From contig QHTE01000055.1 in assembly GCA_003220685.1 (NCBI GenBank), positions 124,001-188,000 of the forward strand: DNA of 64,000 bases. Direction: 5' to 3'. Positions 35,720-44,983 of the stretch are shown here, one piece after another; the first letter of the stretch is position 1; the number at the start of each line of letters is the position of its first letter. Both the position numbers and the translations under genes were made by a program. A model generated the notes under the pieces. The model was not told the DNA's origin. It did not search any database and saw only the letters and a list, made by a program, of their open reading frames with translations. The stretch is from Candidatus Rokuibacteriota bacterium. GTDB taxonomy: Bacteria > Methylomirabilota > Methylomirabilia > Rokubacteriales > CSP1-6.

Positions 35720-35946
35720 TGGCTCCCGACGGCGTGTCCTTCACGGTCTCCGAGGGCGAGACACTCGGCCTGGTCGGCTCCACCTGGCATCAGCAGCTCA
35801 TCCACGACAAGGCGATGATCGCACCGATCTGGGAGCTCGCGTTCATCAACGGCCACGGCCCGCGCGTGGCGGAATCGGGGCTCACCTTGATCACGAGCCA
35901 CGCCTACTCAAGCCCGTACGAGGACCTGAAGCTGACGGCGCGATGA
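35719..35946 (+). pseudogene. Chimeric remnant: DppD/F-type ATPase start joined to a peptide-binding-protein end
   Basis: An open frame of 75 residues. Residues 1-20 (DGVSFTVSEGETLGLVG) match the start of oligopeptide ABC ATPases just before Walker A. At about 35779 the sequence switches to LIHDKAMIAPIWELAFINGH and GPRVAESG, then HAYSSPYEDLKL, which is the C-terminal end of family-5 peptide/nickel binding proteins. Two gene fragments in the order ATPase-then-binding protein are joined in frame, implying deletion of most of an oligopeptide transporter operon. Very unlikely to be functional. Confidence 0.75.
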
Positions 35947-36039
35947 ACGTTCTGGAGACTACCGGGACTGACTGAGAGCCGTGCGAGCCTCGAGGTAGGT
36001 CGCGGCGGTGAGCGCCTCGCCGACGAAGCGGATGGGCAC

Positions 36040-37494
36040 TTATCCGCGGCCTGCGGCCCAGTCGGGATAGGTCTGAGGCGAGAGCGCGTCCGCATCGCGG
36101 CCTGCCCAGTCGAAGGGGCCCATGCGCGGCCACATGCGCTCGCCCCCGGCCTGGAGCGCCGCGAGGATGGCGCGCTCGTCGGCCCCGCGCACGCGGCCGC
36201 CGTCGACGACGAGGCGGCCGTCGACCCAGACGCGATCGACGTCTTCGGCGGTGGCGTTGTAGACGATGTTCTTCACCGGATCGCGCAGCGGCGTCATGCC
36301 CCACGAGGCGCCCTTCCACAGGACCATGTCGGCTTTCGCGCCCGGGGCCAGGCGTCCGAGATCGTCGCGGCCGAGCGCCTTGGCGCCGCCGAGGGTCGCG
36401 GCGTCGAAGACGTGGGCGGCGGTGGTCGCCTGGGTGTTACGCTCCACGATCTTCGACACGACGGCCGCCCAGCGCATGGCCTCGATGACCGACTGCGGGT
36501 TCGTATCGGTCCCGAGCGACATGTTCACGCCCGCGCGCCGATAGGCGGCGAATGACTCCATCGCGATCCCGCGCCGCGCGAAGACCCAGACCGCGTGCGC
36601 GACGGAGCAGCCGGCGTCGGCCATGATCGCGACGTCGCCGGCCGGATAGTTCGTCCACGACGAGCCACCGATCACGATGGCGTGGCCGAGGATCGCGTTC
36701 GGTCCGAGCACGCCGAGGTCGCGGAGCCAGGCGACCGGCGTCTTGCCGTGCCGGCCCAGCATCTCGTTGAACTCGACGACGGACTGCGAGGTGTGGAGCT
36801 GCCACGGCCTCTGCCGCTCGTCGGCGGCGCGCTTGGAGGCCTGCAGGAGGTCGGGCGTGCAGGTGTCGACCTGCGCGGGCGAGAAGAAGCAGCGCACGAG
36901 GTCGCCGTGGGCGCCGTCGTACCGCTTGTGCAGCTCGATGGCCCGGGCGAGCCCCTGGCGGCCCTGCTCCTCGTCCCATTCCCACTCGACCCGCCGGCCG
37001 TCGCGCGTGAGCCAGCGCCCGGAGCGGAAGGCGAGCCCCACGTACACGCGCAGGCCGTAGTCCGCGGCGCGGGCGGCGACGTACTCGCCGGCGCCGCCGA
37101 TCTCCATCACGGTGGTGACGCCGCCGCGGAGGAGCTCGACCATCGAGAAGTCCACGCACGCGCGCGTCGCCTCCTCGTCCTGCGCCGCGCCGCGCACCGG
37201 CAGGAGCTCGAAGAGCCCGGAGTAGTAGAACTGCGGATTGCCGCGGTCCTCGATGAACGAGCGGTCGAGCGGCGAGCCGCCGATGTGCGCGTGGGTCGAG
37301 ATGAGCCCGGGGGTCAGGATCGAGTCGCGCGCGTCGACGACCTCGACGTCGGCGCCGGCCGTCGCCGCCTGCCGCGGGCCGACGGAGACGATGCGGTCTG
37401 CGTCGACGACCACGGTTCCGTCGCGCAATAGCCGGTGGCCGCGGCCGTCGAAGGCGATCACGTGACCGGCGTGGATGGCGATGCGACGCGGCAT
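36040..37494 (-). CDS. Amidohydrolase (cytosine deaminase/chlorohydrolase-type)
   Basis: 484 residues from the ATG with GAGGAGGG upstream; the frame is open 138 bases further upstream but without a ribosome site. Metal site: STHAHIGGSP, the His in RPWQLHTSQS, His in ILGHAIVIGG and Asp in LGTDTNPQSVIEA. The RLAPGAKADMVLWKG and VWVDGRLVVDGG ends are typical. The substrate is probably an N-heterocycle or cyclic amide; it is the third amidohydrolase in this window and only distantly similar to the others. Confidence 0.92.
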   Translation of the reverse strand: MPRRIAIHAGHVIAFDGRGHRLLRDGTVVVDADRIVSVGPRQAATAGADVEVVDARDSILTPGLISTHAHIGGSPLDRSFIEDRGNPQFYYSGLFELLPVRGAAQDEEATRACVDFSMVELLRGGVTTVMEIGGAGEYVAARAADYGLRVYVGLAFRSGRWLTRDGRRVEWEWDEEQGRQGLARAIELHKRYDGAHGDLVRCFFSPAQVDTCTPDLLQASKRAADERQRPWQLHTSQSVVEFNEMLGRHGKTPVAWLRDLGVLGPNAILGHAIVIGGSSWTNYPAGDVAIMADAGCSVAHAVWVFARRGIAMESFAAYRRAGVNMSLGTDTNPQSVIEAMRWAAVVSKIVERNTQATTAAHVFDAATLGGAKALGRDDLGRLAPGAKADMVLWKGASWGMTPLRDPVKNIVYNATAEDVDRVWVDGRLVVDGGRVRGADERAILAALQAGGERMWPRMGPFDWAGRDADALSPQTYPDWAAGRG

Positions 37495-37540
37495 GGGCGG
37501 CCCTCCTCGGGCGAGCGATCCTACCGCGGTTCGGCGCGCC

Positions 37541-37546
37541 TTGACA
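37541..37546 (+). promoter_or_regulatory. Consensus -35 (TTGACA) upstream of the small ORF-HIT unit
   Basis: TTGACA lies 33 bases before the ATG at 37580. The -10 at the proper distance is poor (GTTTTC at 37564-37569). If used, transcription would start almost at the ATG. Confidence 0.35.
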
Positions 37547-37579
37547 GGCCCGCCAGCGGCATGGTTTTCTTCCGGCACC

Positions 37580-37711
37580 ATGCGGATCGCGGCGCTTCCG
37601 CTCAACCGCAAGCTCGGCCGCCAGCTCGACATCCTCGCCGTCTACTTCGGCTGGTTCTCGTCGCCGCTCGGCATCGAGTATCAACCGGATTGCGCGGCCA
37701 AGGCCAAGTGA
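37580..37711 (+). CDS. Small hypothetical protein upstream of HIT gene
   Basis: 43 residues (MRIAALPLNRKLGRQLDILA, then VYFGWFSSPLGIEYQPD). The stop overlaps the HIT gene GTG (GTGA), the junction style seen between real operon partners here, and a consensus -35 lies upstream. No signal peptide or known domain. It could also be a leader peptide coupling translation to the HIT gene, or a chance frame. Confidence 0.4.
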   Translation: MRIAALPLNRKLGRQLDILAVYFGWFSSPLGIEYQPDCAAKAK

Positions 37712-38166
37712 GCGACGCCGGCTGCGTGTTCTGCAAGGTCGTCGCCGCCCTCGACCCCCCCGACACCTGCCCGGCCGGAGAAGCCGGGCAGGTGCTCAGG
37801 AAGGTCCGTGACCTGACCGCGTCGATCGCGATCCTGGCGCCCGATCAGCACTACAAGGGCTACACGATGGTGGTGTCGAAGACGCACGCGGTCGAGCTCT
37901 ACGAGCTTCCCGAGCGCCAGAGCACCCAGTACTTCCAGGACATGGTCGCGGTGGCGCGCGCGATCGCCGCCGCCTTCAAGCCGCGCAAGATGAACTACGA
38001 GGCGCTCGGCAACACGGTCGGGCATCTGCACTGGCATCTCTTCCCGCGCTACGAGTGGGACCCGCATCCGAAGCGCCCGATCTGGGAGACGAGCCATTCG
38101 CCGCGCCTGCCGGGCCCCGAGGAATACGCGGACACGCTCGCCGCGATCCGTCGCCACCTTGCCTGA
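37708..38166 (+). CDS. HIT family protein
   Basis: 152 residues from GTG. A CVFCKVV start, a middle ILAPDQHYKGYTMVVSKTHAVEL, and the histidine triad GHLHWHLFPRYEWDP (residues about 110-118) mark a branch-3-like HIT hydrolase acting on nucleotide phosphoramidates or dinucleoside polyphosphates. Cytoplasmic. It is followed 33 bases later by an acyl-CoA synthetase gene. Confidence 0.92.
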   Translation: MSDAGCVFCKVVAALDPPDTCPAGEAGQVLRKVRDLTASIAILAPDQHYKGYTMVVSKTHAVELYELPERQSTQYFQDMVAVARAIAAAFKPRKMNYEALGNTVGHLHWHLFPRYEWDPHPKRPIWETSHSPRLPGPEEYADTLAAIRRHLA

Positions 38167-38199
38167 GTCGCACGGCCCCGAAGGCCGGGAGCAGTCATC

Positions 38200-39744
38200 A
38201 TGATCGTGCCCCTCACCCTGGCTGATTTCCTCGAGCGCGCCGAGCATGTCTATGGCGACCGCGAAGCGATCGTCGACGAGCCGAATCCGCCGGGCGGCGG
38301 TCTCGGCCGCATCACCTACGCGCAGTTCGCGGCGATGTCGCGCAGCCTGGCGGCCGCACTCGACGACCTCGGCGTGGGCGACGGCGAGCGGATCGCGATC
38401 GTCTCGCCGAACGCCGCGCGCTTCCTGGTGAGCCTGTTCGGCGTGAGCGTCTTCGGGCGGGTCATCGTCCCGGTGAACTTCCGGCTGAACGTGGACGAGG
38501 TGCGCTACATCGTCGAGCACTCGGGCTCGACGGTCGCGCTCATCGATCCCGAGCTCGACGAGCCGCTCAAGCAGATCCAGGTCAAGCATCGCTTCGCGCT
38601 CGGCGCGGCGACCGACGCGCAGCTGTTCGGACGGCGCGACGCGAAGCCGCGGGGTCGCGTGACCGACGAGAACGCGACCGTCTCGATCAACTACACGTCG
38701 GGCACGACCGCTCGGCCCAAGGGCGTCCAGCTCACTCACCGCGGCTGCTGGCTGACCGCCGTCACGTTCGGCTGGCACCTCGGCCTCTCGGATCGCGACG
38801 TCTACCTGCACACCTTGCCGACGTTTCACTGCAACGGCTGGGGCATGCCCTACGCCGTGACCGCGATCGGTGCGCGCCAGGTGATCATCAGGAAAATCGA
38901 CGGCGAGGAAATTCTTCGCCGGGTCGACCCCCACGGGGTGACGCTCTTCAACTGCGCGCCGGCGGTGATTGCGGCGGTCCTCGACGCCGCGGCGGCGCGG
39001 CGCCAGCGCGGTGAGAAGGTGCCGGGCGCCGGGCGCGTGCGGGTCGTGGTCGCCGGCGCGCCGCCGCCGTCGAAGACCATCGAGCGCATCGAGGCCGAGC
39101 TGGGCTGGGAGTTCATACAGATCTACGGGCTCACCGAGACCTCACCGCTGCTCACGATCAACCGGGCGCCCCAGGAGTGGGACGGAATCGACCGGAGCGA
39201 GCGGGCCCGGCGCCTCTCGCGCGCGGGCGTGCCCGCGGTCGGCGTGCGCATGGCGGTCGACGAGAGCGGCGAGATCCTCACGCGCACCAACAACGTCTTC
39301 GAGGGCTACTGGAGCCAGCCCGACGAGACCGCCAAGGCGCTGGCCGACGGCTGGTTCCACACCGGCGACGGCGGCCACACCGAGGATGCCTACGTCGTGA
39401 TCGCCGACCGCAAGAAGGACGTGATCATCACCGGGGGCGAGAACGTGTCGTCGATCGAGGTCGAGGACTGCCTCTACCAGCACCCCGCCGTGGCCGAGGC
39501 CGCCGTGATCGGTGTGCCCGACGAGAAGTGGGGCGAGACCATCAAGGCGCTGGTGGTGCTGCGGCCGGGCACGCAAGCGAGTGCGCCCGACCTGATCGCG
39601 TTCTGTCGCTCGCGCATGGCGCACTACAAGTGCCCGACGTCGGTCGAGCTGCGCGACGCGCTCGCCCGCACAGCCACCGGCAAGCTCCAGAAGTTCAAGC
39701 TCCGCGAGCCGTACTGGGCCGGGCGCGAGCGGAAGGTGAACTAG
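38200..39744 (+). CDS. AMP-binding acyl-CoA synthetase
   Basis: 514 residues of the ANL superfamily. The P-loop motif is VSINYTSGTTARPKGVQLTH, the A5 motif is FIQIYGLTETSPLL, A7 is WFHTGDGGHTEDAYVVIADRKKDVIITGGENVSSIEVE, and the C-terminal catalytic Lys is in TATGKLQKFKLRE. It activates a carboxylic acid to its CoA thioester via an acyl-adenylate. It resembles medium- or long-chain enzymes of the FadD/AlkK type; chain length is not deducible. Confidence 0.94.
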   Translation: MIVPLTLADFLERAEHVYGDREAIVDEPNPPGGGLGRITYAQFAAMSRSLAAALDDLGVGDGERIAIVSPNAARFLVSLFGVSVFGRVIVPVNFRLNVDEVRYIVEHSGSTVALIDPELDEPLKQIQVKHRFALGAATDAQLFGRRDAKPRGRVTDENATVSINYTSGTTARPKGVQLTHRGCWLTAVTFGWHLGLSDRDVYLHTLPTFHCNGWGMPYAVTAIGARQVIIRKIDGEEILRRVDPHGVTLFNCAPAVIAAVLDAAAARRQRGEKVPGAGRVRVVVAGAPPPSKTIERIEAELGWEFIQIYGLTETSPLLTINRAPQEWDGIDRSERARRLSRAGVPAVGVRMAVDESGEILTRTNNVFEGYWSQPDETAKALADGWFHTGDGGHTEDAYVVIADRKKDVIITGGENVSSIEVEDCLYQHPAVAEAAVIGVPDEKWGETIKALVVLRPGTQASAPDLIAFCRSRMAHYKCPTSVELRDALARTATGKLQKFKLREPYWAGRERKVN

Positions 39745-39844
39745 CGAGTGGTGTTCGACATCTCGCACACGGGCTGGCAAACCGTTCCTGAGGGAGAGGA
39801 AGAGCCGCGAGCCATCGCCTAGGGTTCAGCCGCTCGCTCGCTCC

Positions 39845-40624
39845 CTACGCGAACTTCGCGCGCTCCTCGCGGCGATACGATCGGACGGCGAGCGTCAGAA
39901 ACAGCGCCGTGTAAGCGGCGAGCCACAGCAGGCTCTCGCCGAGCGACTCACGCCCGGCCCCGAGCGCGCTCCACGCGAGCTGCGCGTAGTGGTAGTTCGG
40001 CAGGTAGGGCGCCAGGTTCTGGATGAACGCCGGGAGCTGGTTGAGCGGCACGAACAGCCCCGACGCAAACGACAGCGGCAAATAGATCAGGTTCGCGAGC
40101 GCCGGCGCCGCGTTCGGGCCCGACCAGTAGCCGATCGCGAAGCCGAGCGCGATGAACGGCAGCGAGCCGGCGAGCAGCCGCGTGATGATCGTCGCCCATA
40201 CGGCCGGCGTCTCGTGGATCCCGCCCACGACGATACCGAAGGCGATCAGCAGCACCAGGGCCACCAGCGAGAAGACGAGCGCGGTCAGTACCTTCGCCAG
40301 CATGAACACGAGTGGCGGCAGCGGGCTCGCCCGCATCAGGCGGTCGATCTTCATGCCGCGCTCGTTGGCCACGCCGATCCCGAAGCCGTACACCATCACG
40401 TTGCCGACCGCGTAGGCGCCGAACGAGGCCAGGAGATACGCGCCGATGCTCACGCCGTCTCCGCGCCGGAGGTGCGCGACCGGCAGGCCGAAGAACGTGA
40501 AGAACACGATCGGCAGGACGAGATTCGTGACGCTGAACGCGGGTACCCGCCAGCGCATCAAGAGCTCGCTCCGGGTCTGGGCGAGGAGCATCTTCAGCAC
40601 GGGCGCCACGGCCTGACTGGTCAC
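39845..40624 (-). CDS. ABC-2 type transporter permease
   Basis: 259 residues from a GTG overlapping the ATPase stop (GTGA). Six membrane helices are visible, beginning after LMRWRVPAFSVTNLVLPIVFFTFFG, then GIGVANERGMKIDRLMRASPLPP and the ABC-2 signature region IYLPLSFASGLFVPLNQLPAFIQNLAPYLPNYH. It exports an unknown drug, lipid or polysaccharide with the linked ATPase. Confidence 0.93.
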   Translation of the reverse strand: MTSQAVAPVLKMLLAQTRSELLMRWRVPAFSVTNLVLPIVFFTFFGLPVAHLRRGDGVSIGAYLLASFGAYAVGNVMVYGFGIGVANERGMKIDRLMRASPLPPLVFMLAKVLTALVFSLVALVLLIAFGIVVGGIHETPAVWATIITRLLAGSLPFIALGFAIGYWSGPNAAPALANLIYLPLSFASGLFVPLNQLPAFIQNLAPYLPNYHYAQLAWSALGAGRESLGESLLWLAAYTALFLTLAVRSYRREERAKFA

Positions 40625-41505
40625 GGACGCCTCGTCAGGCTGAGGAACGCTTCCTCGAGGTCGGCGCCGGTCACCTCGAGATCGCGCATGACCACGCCGC
40701 GCTCGAACAACGCGCGCAGGACCGCTTCGGGCTCGTTGCTCAGGAAGTGCACGCGATGGTCGGCGACCTCCAGGCCCTGGACCGGGAGCCCGCTGAAGGT
40801 CGATGCGCCGATCGGCGTGTCGGGCTTGAAGTTGATGCGTTTGCTCGGGATTCGCGACTTGATCTCGCGCGGCGTCGCGTCGGCGATGACGACACCGCGA
40901 TCGATCACCACGATCCGGTGCGCCAGCTGGTCGGCTTCTTCGAGATAGTGCGTGGTGAGCACGATGGTCTTGCCGGCGGCGGAGAGCGCGTGGATGCTCT
41001 CGAGCACGCCGCGCCGGGCCTCGACGTCCATGCCCACCGTCGGCTCGTCGAGAAACATCGCCTCCGGATCGCCGCACACGGCGAGCGCGAAATAGAGCCG
41101 CTGGCGCTCGCCGCCGGAGAGCGTGCCGATTCGCGCGTTCGCCTTGGCGTCGAGCCCGGCCAGAGAGATCGCCCGGGCGGTCGGCAGCGGCGCGGGGTAG
41201 TAGGCGCGGAAGAGATCCACGATCTCGCTGACGGTCAACACACCCGTCGTGCCGGACTCCTGGAGCATCACGCCGCAACGGCTCCGTGCCCGTCGGTCTT
41301 CCGGGTCGAGCCCGAAGAGGCACGCCTCGCCCGCGGTCGGGCGCCGGAGCCCCAGCATCAAGCTGATCGACGTCGTCTTCCCGGCCCCGTTGGGGCCGAG
41401 GAGCGCCACGAGCTCACCCGCGCCGATCGCGAGATCGACGCCCCTCACCGCCTCGATCTCGCCGAATCGCTTCCGCGCTCCCCGAAGCTCGACCACCGTC
41501 CCCAT
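40621..41505 (-). CDS. ABC-2 type transporter ATP-binding protein
   Basis: 294 residues. Walker A LLGPNGAGKTTSISLML, signature LSGGERQRLYFALAV, Walker B AMFLDEPTVGMDVEAR and H-loop VLTTHYLEEADQLAHR. The C-terminal extension (about 215-294) is as in drug- and Nod-type exporters. The start has no Shine-Dalgarno sequence; on the minus strand TTAATAAT ends eight bases before the ATG, suggesting a leaderless message. Confidence 0.95.
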   Translation of the reverse strand: MGTVVELRGARKRFGEIEAVRGVDLAIGAGELVALLGPNGAGKTTSISLMLGLRRPTAGEACLFGLDPEDRRARSRCGVMLQESGTTGVLTVSEIVDLFRAYYPAPLPTARAISLAGLDAKANARIGTLSGGERQRLYFALAVCGDPEAMFLDEPTVGMDVEARRGVLESIHALSAAGKTIVLTTHYLEEADQLAHRIVVIDRGVVIADATPREIKSRIPSKRINFKPDTPIGASTFSGLPVQGLEVADHRVHFLSNEPEAVLRALFERGVVMRDLEVTGADLEEAFLSLTRRP

Positions 41506-41677
41506 CGCGCCCGATTATTAACCAGGAGCGCGTCCGGTTCGCAAGAGGCGTCCGGTACGAGCATCGAGGACTTCCCGCATGCGGCGCGTCGGGGGAAGCC
41601 TTGAAGACGCCCTGTTCGAGATTCGGCGTAGTCACGAGCCGGAACGGTTGGCATACTGAAATCGACGAGGAGCACCA

Positions 41678-43521
41678 GTGAAGGTCAGATCGCATCGCTG
41701 GCTCATCGCGATCTCGGGTGTCCTGCTGGTCGCGGTCGCCGCAACACTCTATGCGCTCCCGACGATCGCGCGGCATCTCGCGGTCGCTCGACTGCACGCG
41801 CTCACCAAGCGGCCGGTCAGCATCGACCGCGTGGAGGTCCGGCCGCTCGGCGGCCGGTTCACGATACACGGTCTTCGCGTCGCCGAGCCGGACGGCACCA
41901 CCCCGTTCGCGGAATGCGAGCTCCTCGACGCGCGGCTGAATCTCCTGTCGCTCCTCCGGGGTCACATCTGGGTCCGAGAGCTGGTGCTCCGCAAGCCGAC
42001 CCTGCGCGTCGTCCGCCTCGAAAAGAACTTCAATTTCTCGGATCTCTTCGAAGGCTCGGAGCAGACGCAGAAGCGATTCGATGTCACCGTCGATCGCTTC
42101 GCGCTGGGCGACGGAACGATCGCCTTCGAGGACCGGGCGCTGCCCGAGCCGCGAGCGTGGACGTCCGACGACATCCAGATCGAGGCGCACAACGTGTCGA
42201 CCTTGCGCGACGACGGCACCGTCGTGGCCAGCTCGGTGACCGCGGGCGCCCTCAACCTGGTCGAGATCGAGCAATTCAGACTGTATCCGATCCACCTGAA
42301 GGCCCGGGTGACGGTGAAGGGCCTGGACCTGGCGCTCGCTCGGCTCTACCTGCCGCCCGATTCGCCGGTCGTGCTCGATCGAGGGCGCGTGAGCTCGGTC
42401 CTCGAGGTCACGGCCGATGCGGGGAAGTCCTCGCCGAGATGACGGGCGAGCTCGAGGACATCGTGCTGGTCAAGCCGGGCGAGCGCGAGCCTGTGAGCCG
42501 GATCCCGAAGCTGACGGCGAAGATCACCGACTTCATGTTCCGGAACGAGCAGGTGCGAGTCGGTCAGCTCGAGCTGAAGGGCTCGGCCAGCGTCCGCGAT
42601 CCCAGGGCGCGGCCGGGAGGGCGGTATCAGCTCTCGACGATTCGCGCGAGCATCGCCGACGTCACATGGCCGATCACGACGCCGGGTCGCCTCGACGTGC
42701 TGACGGCGGTTCCCGGCGGTGGAACGCTCGCGGTCTCGGGCATGCTGCGGCCGCCGCCTGCGCCGAGCCAGCTCGCGCTGCGGCTCAGAGACCTGGACCT
42801 GGACGCGTGGAATCGGTTTCTACCGATCGCCGCCAGGCTCAGCGGCCGCGGCGAGGCCGATCTTCGCATCAGCGAGCCGCTCGCCGCCGGCGTGCCCACG
42901 CGCGTGAGCGGCACGATCGCGTGAGTGGAGGTGAACGGGCTCGAGCTGCAGTGGCCGAGCCGCCTCGGCGTCGGGCGCCTGGTCGTGAGCGGACCACGGG
43001 CGATCGTCGAGCGGGACAAGCAAGGCGGCTTCGCCCTGACGGCGCTGTGGGATCGGCCGAAGGCCGTGTCGGGGTCACCACCGGTGAACGACGCGAGCGA
43101 GTCTACTGCGACACCGCCCCGTATCGACATCGGACAGATCGCGGTGCGGAACGGCGTGCTCTCGTGGCGAGACGAGACGGTCGAGCCACGGGCGACGCTC
43201 GACGTGTCCGAGATCGACGCCACGGTTACGGGAGCCGGATGGCCGCTTCGCCCGCTCGGCGTGAAGCTCGCGGTGCGCCCGCCCGGCGGCGGCCGAGTCC
43301 ACGTCAATCGGTTTCTACCGATCGCCGCCAGGCTCAGCGGCCGCGGCGAGGCCGATCTTCGCATCAGCGAGCCGCTCGCCGCCGGCGTGCCCACGCGCGT
43401 GAGCGGCACGATCGCGTCGAATCGCCTCGGCGTGCGTGACGTGCAGCAGGAGCTGGTGGGGGCCCAGCGAGTGGAGGTGAACGGGCTCGAGCTGCAGTGG
43501 CCGAGCCGCCTCGGCGTCGGG
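41678..43521 (+). pseudogene. DUF748/AsmA-like gene, frameshifted, with an internal stop and a duplicated segment
   Basis: The start is intact: a membrane anchor (LIAISGVLLVAVAATLYALP), then HALTKRPVSIDRVEVRPLGG and NFNFSDLFEG, as in DUF748 proteins of the cell envelope. A one-base loss near 42425 moves the sense into the -1 frame (LAEMTGELEDIVLVKPGERE). That frame meets TGA at 42922, then resumes (VNGLELQWPSRLGVG). A segment at 42811-42975 recurs at 43306-43521, the first copy lacking 51 bases where the TGA sits. Homology is lost after 43521. Decay or collapsed repeats in assembly. Confidence 0.8.
42811..43521 (+). repeat. Direct repeat: 165 bp (42811-42975) and 216 bp (43306-43521)
   Basis: The copies are essentially identical. 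Offset is 495 bases up to 42922/43417 and 546 bases from 42923/43469, because copy one lacks 51 bases present in copy two (43418-43468). Copy one ends at 42975 and copy two at 43521, with unrelated flanks. Identity at DNA level inside a coding region implies a very recent duplication or an assembly artefact. Confidence 0.9.
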
Positions 43522-43677
43522 GTTCTTCTCGAGCGCGCCGAGTCCGGTGCGTTGCCGTTGCGCCCGCTGCTCGCGTCCGAGACGGCGACACCCGGCACCG
43601 ATCGAGCAGCGAATGCGTCCGCGCCGAGCGCAAACGGCGACGGCCGTGGCCGAGCCCGAGAGCCCGCGCCGCCGCGG

Positions 43678-43986
43678 ATGACGACGCTCGCCGCGATGCT
43701 GACGCGACTCGTCCTCATCGTCGCCACGCTCGCCCTGATCGGCGGATGCGCCACCGTCGACCCGTGGACGGATACGCGGATCGAGTCCGAGGTGAAGGCG
43801 CGTCTGGTCGCCGAGCACGAAGCGAACCTGACCCGTCTCGGCGTGGTGAGCCGACAGGCGACCGTCTATCTCAGCGGCGCCGTCGAGTCGGAGGATCAAA
43901 AGACGAAGGCCGAGACGGTCGCCAGGACCGTGCCCGGCGTCAAGCGCGTCGTCAGCACGCTCGAGGTTCGACCGGGACCGGACTAG
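43678..43986 (+). CDS. BON-domain lipoprotein
   Basis: 102 residues; a second ATG at 43696 gives a tidier signal peptide (MLTRLVLIVATLALIGGC, lipobox IGGC). The mature part is one BON domain: WTDTRIESEVKARLVAEHEA, VSRQATVYLSGAVESEDQK and VPGVKRVVSTLEV. Such proteins bind envelope lipids and act in outer-membrane integrity. It lies in frame with the end of the damaged DUF748 gene, so the open frame upstream is not its own. Confidence 0.85.
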   Translation: MTTLAAMLTRLVLIVATLALIGGCATVDPWTDTRIESEVKARLVAEHEANLTRLGVVSRQATVYLSGAVESEDQKTKAETVARTVPGVKRVVSTLEVRPGPD

Positions 43987-44059
43987 TTTCGCCCGCGGCT
44001 CCGATCCTGTATTCTCGCTGCATCCGGCGAGGTACAAGACCACCAAAGGAGCCCGGCCC

Positions 44060-44983
44060 ATGAAAGAGCTCAACATCTGGATGAACGGCAAGCTCGTGCC
44101 CCAGGTGCAGGCCGTCCTGCCCGTCAACAGCGCCGCCGTGTTCTATGCGACGAACGTGTTCGAGGGGCTCCGCGCCTACTGGAACGCCGGCGACGACGAG
44201 CTCTATTGCTTCCGCCTGGCCGAGCACTTCCAGCGCTTCCGGGAGTCGATGAAGATGATGCGGTTCACGATTCCCTACAGCGATCTCGATCTCTACGAGG
44301 CCGTACGCCAGGTGCTTTCCGGAAACGAGATCCGCGAGGACGTGCACATGCACATGTGCGCGTACGTCACCGGCACGGGCCTCAACGCCACGACGCCGAC
44401 CGGGATGTACATCAACCCGCGGCGCCGGCCGCGCGTCGAGGAGGGCAACGGGCTCAAGTGCTGCGTGAGCTCGTGGGTGCGTACGTCGGACAACGCGATC
44501 CCCATCCGCCTGAAGTGCGGCGCCAACTATCAGAACGGCCGGCTGGCGACGTTGCAGGCCAACGCCGACGGCTACGATCAGCCGATCCTCCTCAACAAGG
44601 AAGGCCACGTCGCCGAGGGCACCGGCGCCACGTTCTTCATGGTCCGAAAGGGCCGGCTCATCACGCCGCCGATCACCGCGGACATCCTCGAGAGCATCAC
44701 GCGCACGACGTTGATGGACTCGATCTGCCCCGAGCTTCTCGGGATGGGCGTGGTCGAGCGCGAGATCGATCGCACCGAGCTCTACGTGGCCGACGAGGCG
44801 TTCTTGTGCGGCAGCGGCTACGAGATCACGCCGATCCTCTCGATCGACCGGTTCCCGGTCGGCGACGGCAAGGTCGGTCCGATCACGGCGCGTCTCACGC
44901 GGGCCTATATGGACATCGTGCGCGGCGTCGACACGCGATTCCCGGAGTGGCGCACCCCCACCTATCGCCCCGTGAGGGTCTAG
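44060..44983 (+). CDS. ilvE: Branched-chain amino acid aminotransferase-like class IV PLP enzyme
   Basis: 307 residues, with AAAGGAG before the ATG. Features: AAVFYATNVFEGLRAYW, the catalytic Lys in IRLKCGANYQNGRLATLQA, NKEGHVAEGTGATFFMVRKG and LESITRTTLMDSI. This matches class IV aminotransferases (IlvE, D-amino acid aminotransferase, ADC lyase). IlvE is most likely, as acyl-CoA dehydrogenase and enoyl-CoA hydratase genes follow, as would fit branched-chain 2-oxoacid breakdown, though no dehydrogenase complex is linked. Confidence 0.9.
   Translation: MKELNIWMNGKLVPQVQAVLPVNSAAVFYATNVFEGLRAYWNAGDDELYCFRLAEHFQRFRESMKMMRFTIPYSDLDLYEAVRQVLSGNEIREDVHMHMCAYVTGTGLNATTPTGMYINPRRRPRVEEGNGLKCCVSSWVRTSDNAIPIRLKCGANYQNGRLATLQANADGYDQPILLNKEGHVAEGTGATFFMVRKGRLITPPITADILESITRTTLMDSICPELLGMGVVEREIDRTELYVADEAFLCGSGYEITPILSIDRFPVGDGKVGPITARLTRAYMDIVRGVDTRFPEWRTPTYRPVRV

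Noticed and set aside
42922..42924. In-frame TGA in the DUF748 gene as a second selenocysteine codon
   Set aside because: It lies exactly at a 51-bp deletion edge, no Cys is expected there, and the gene has another frameshift.
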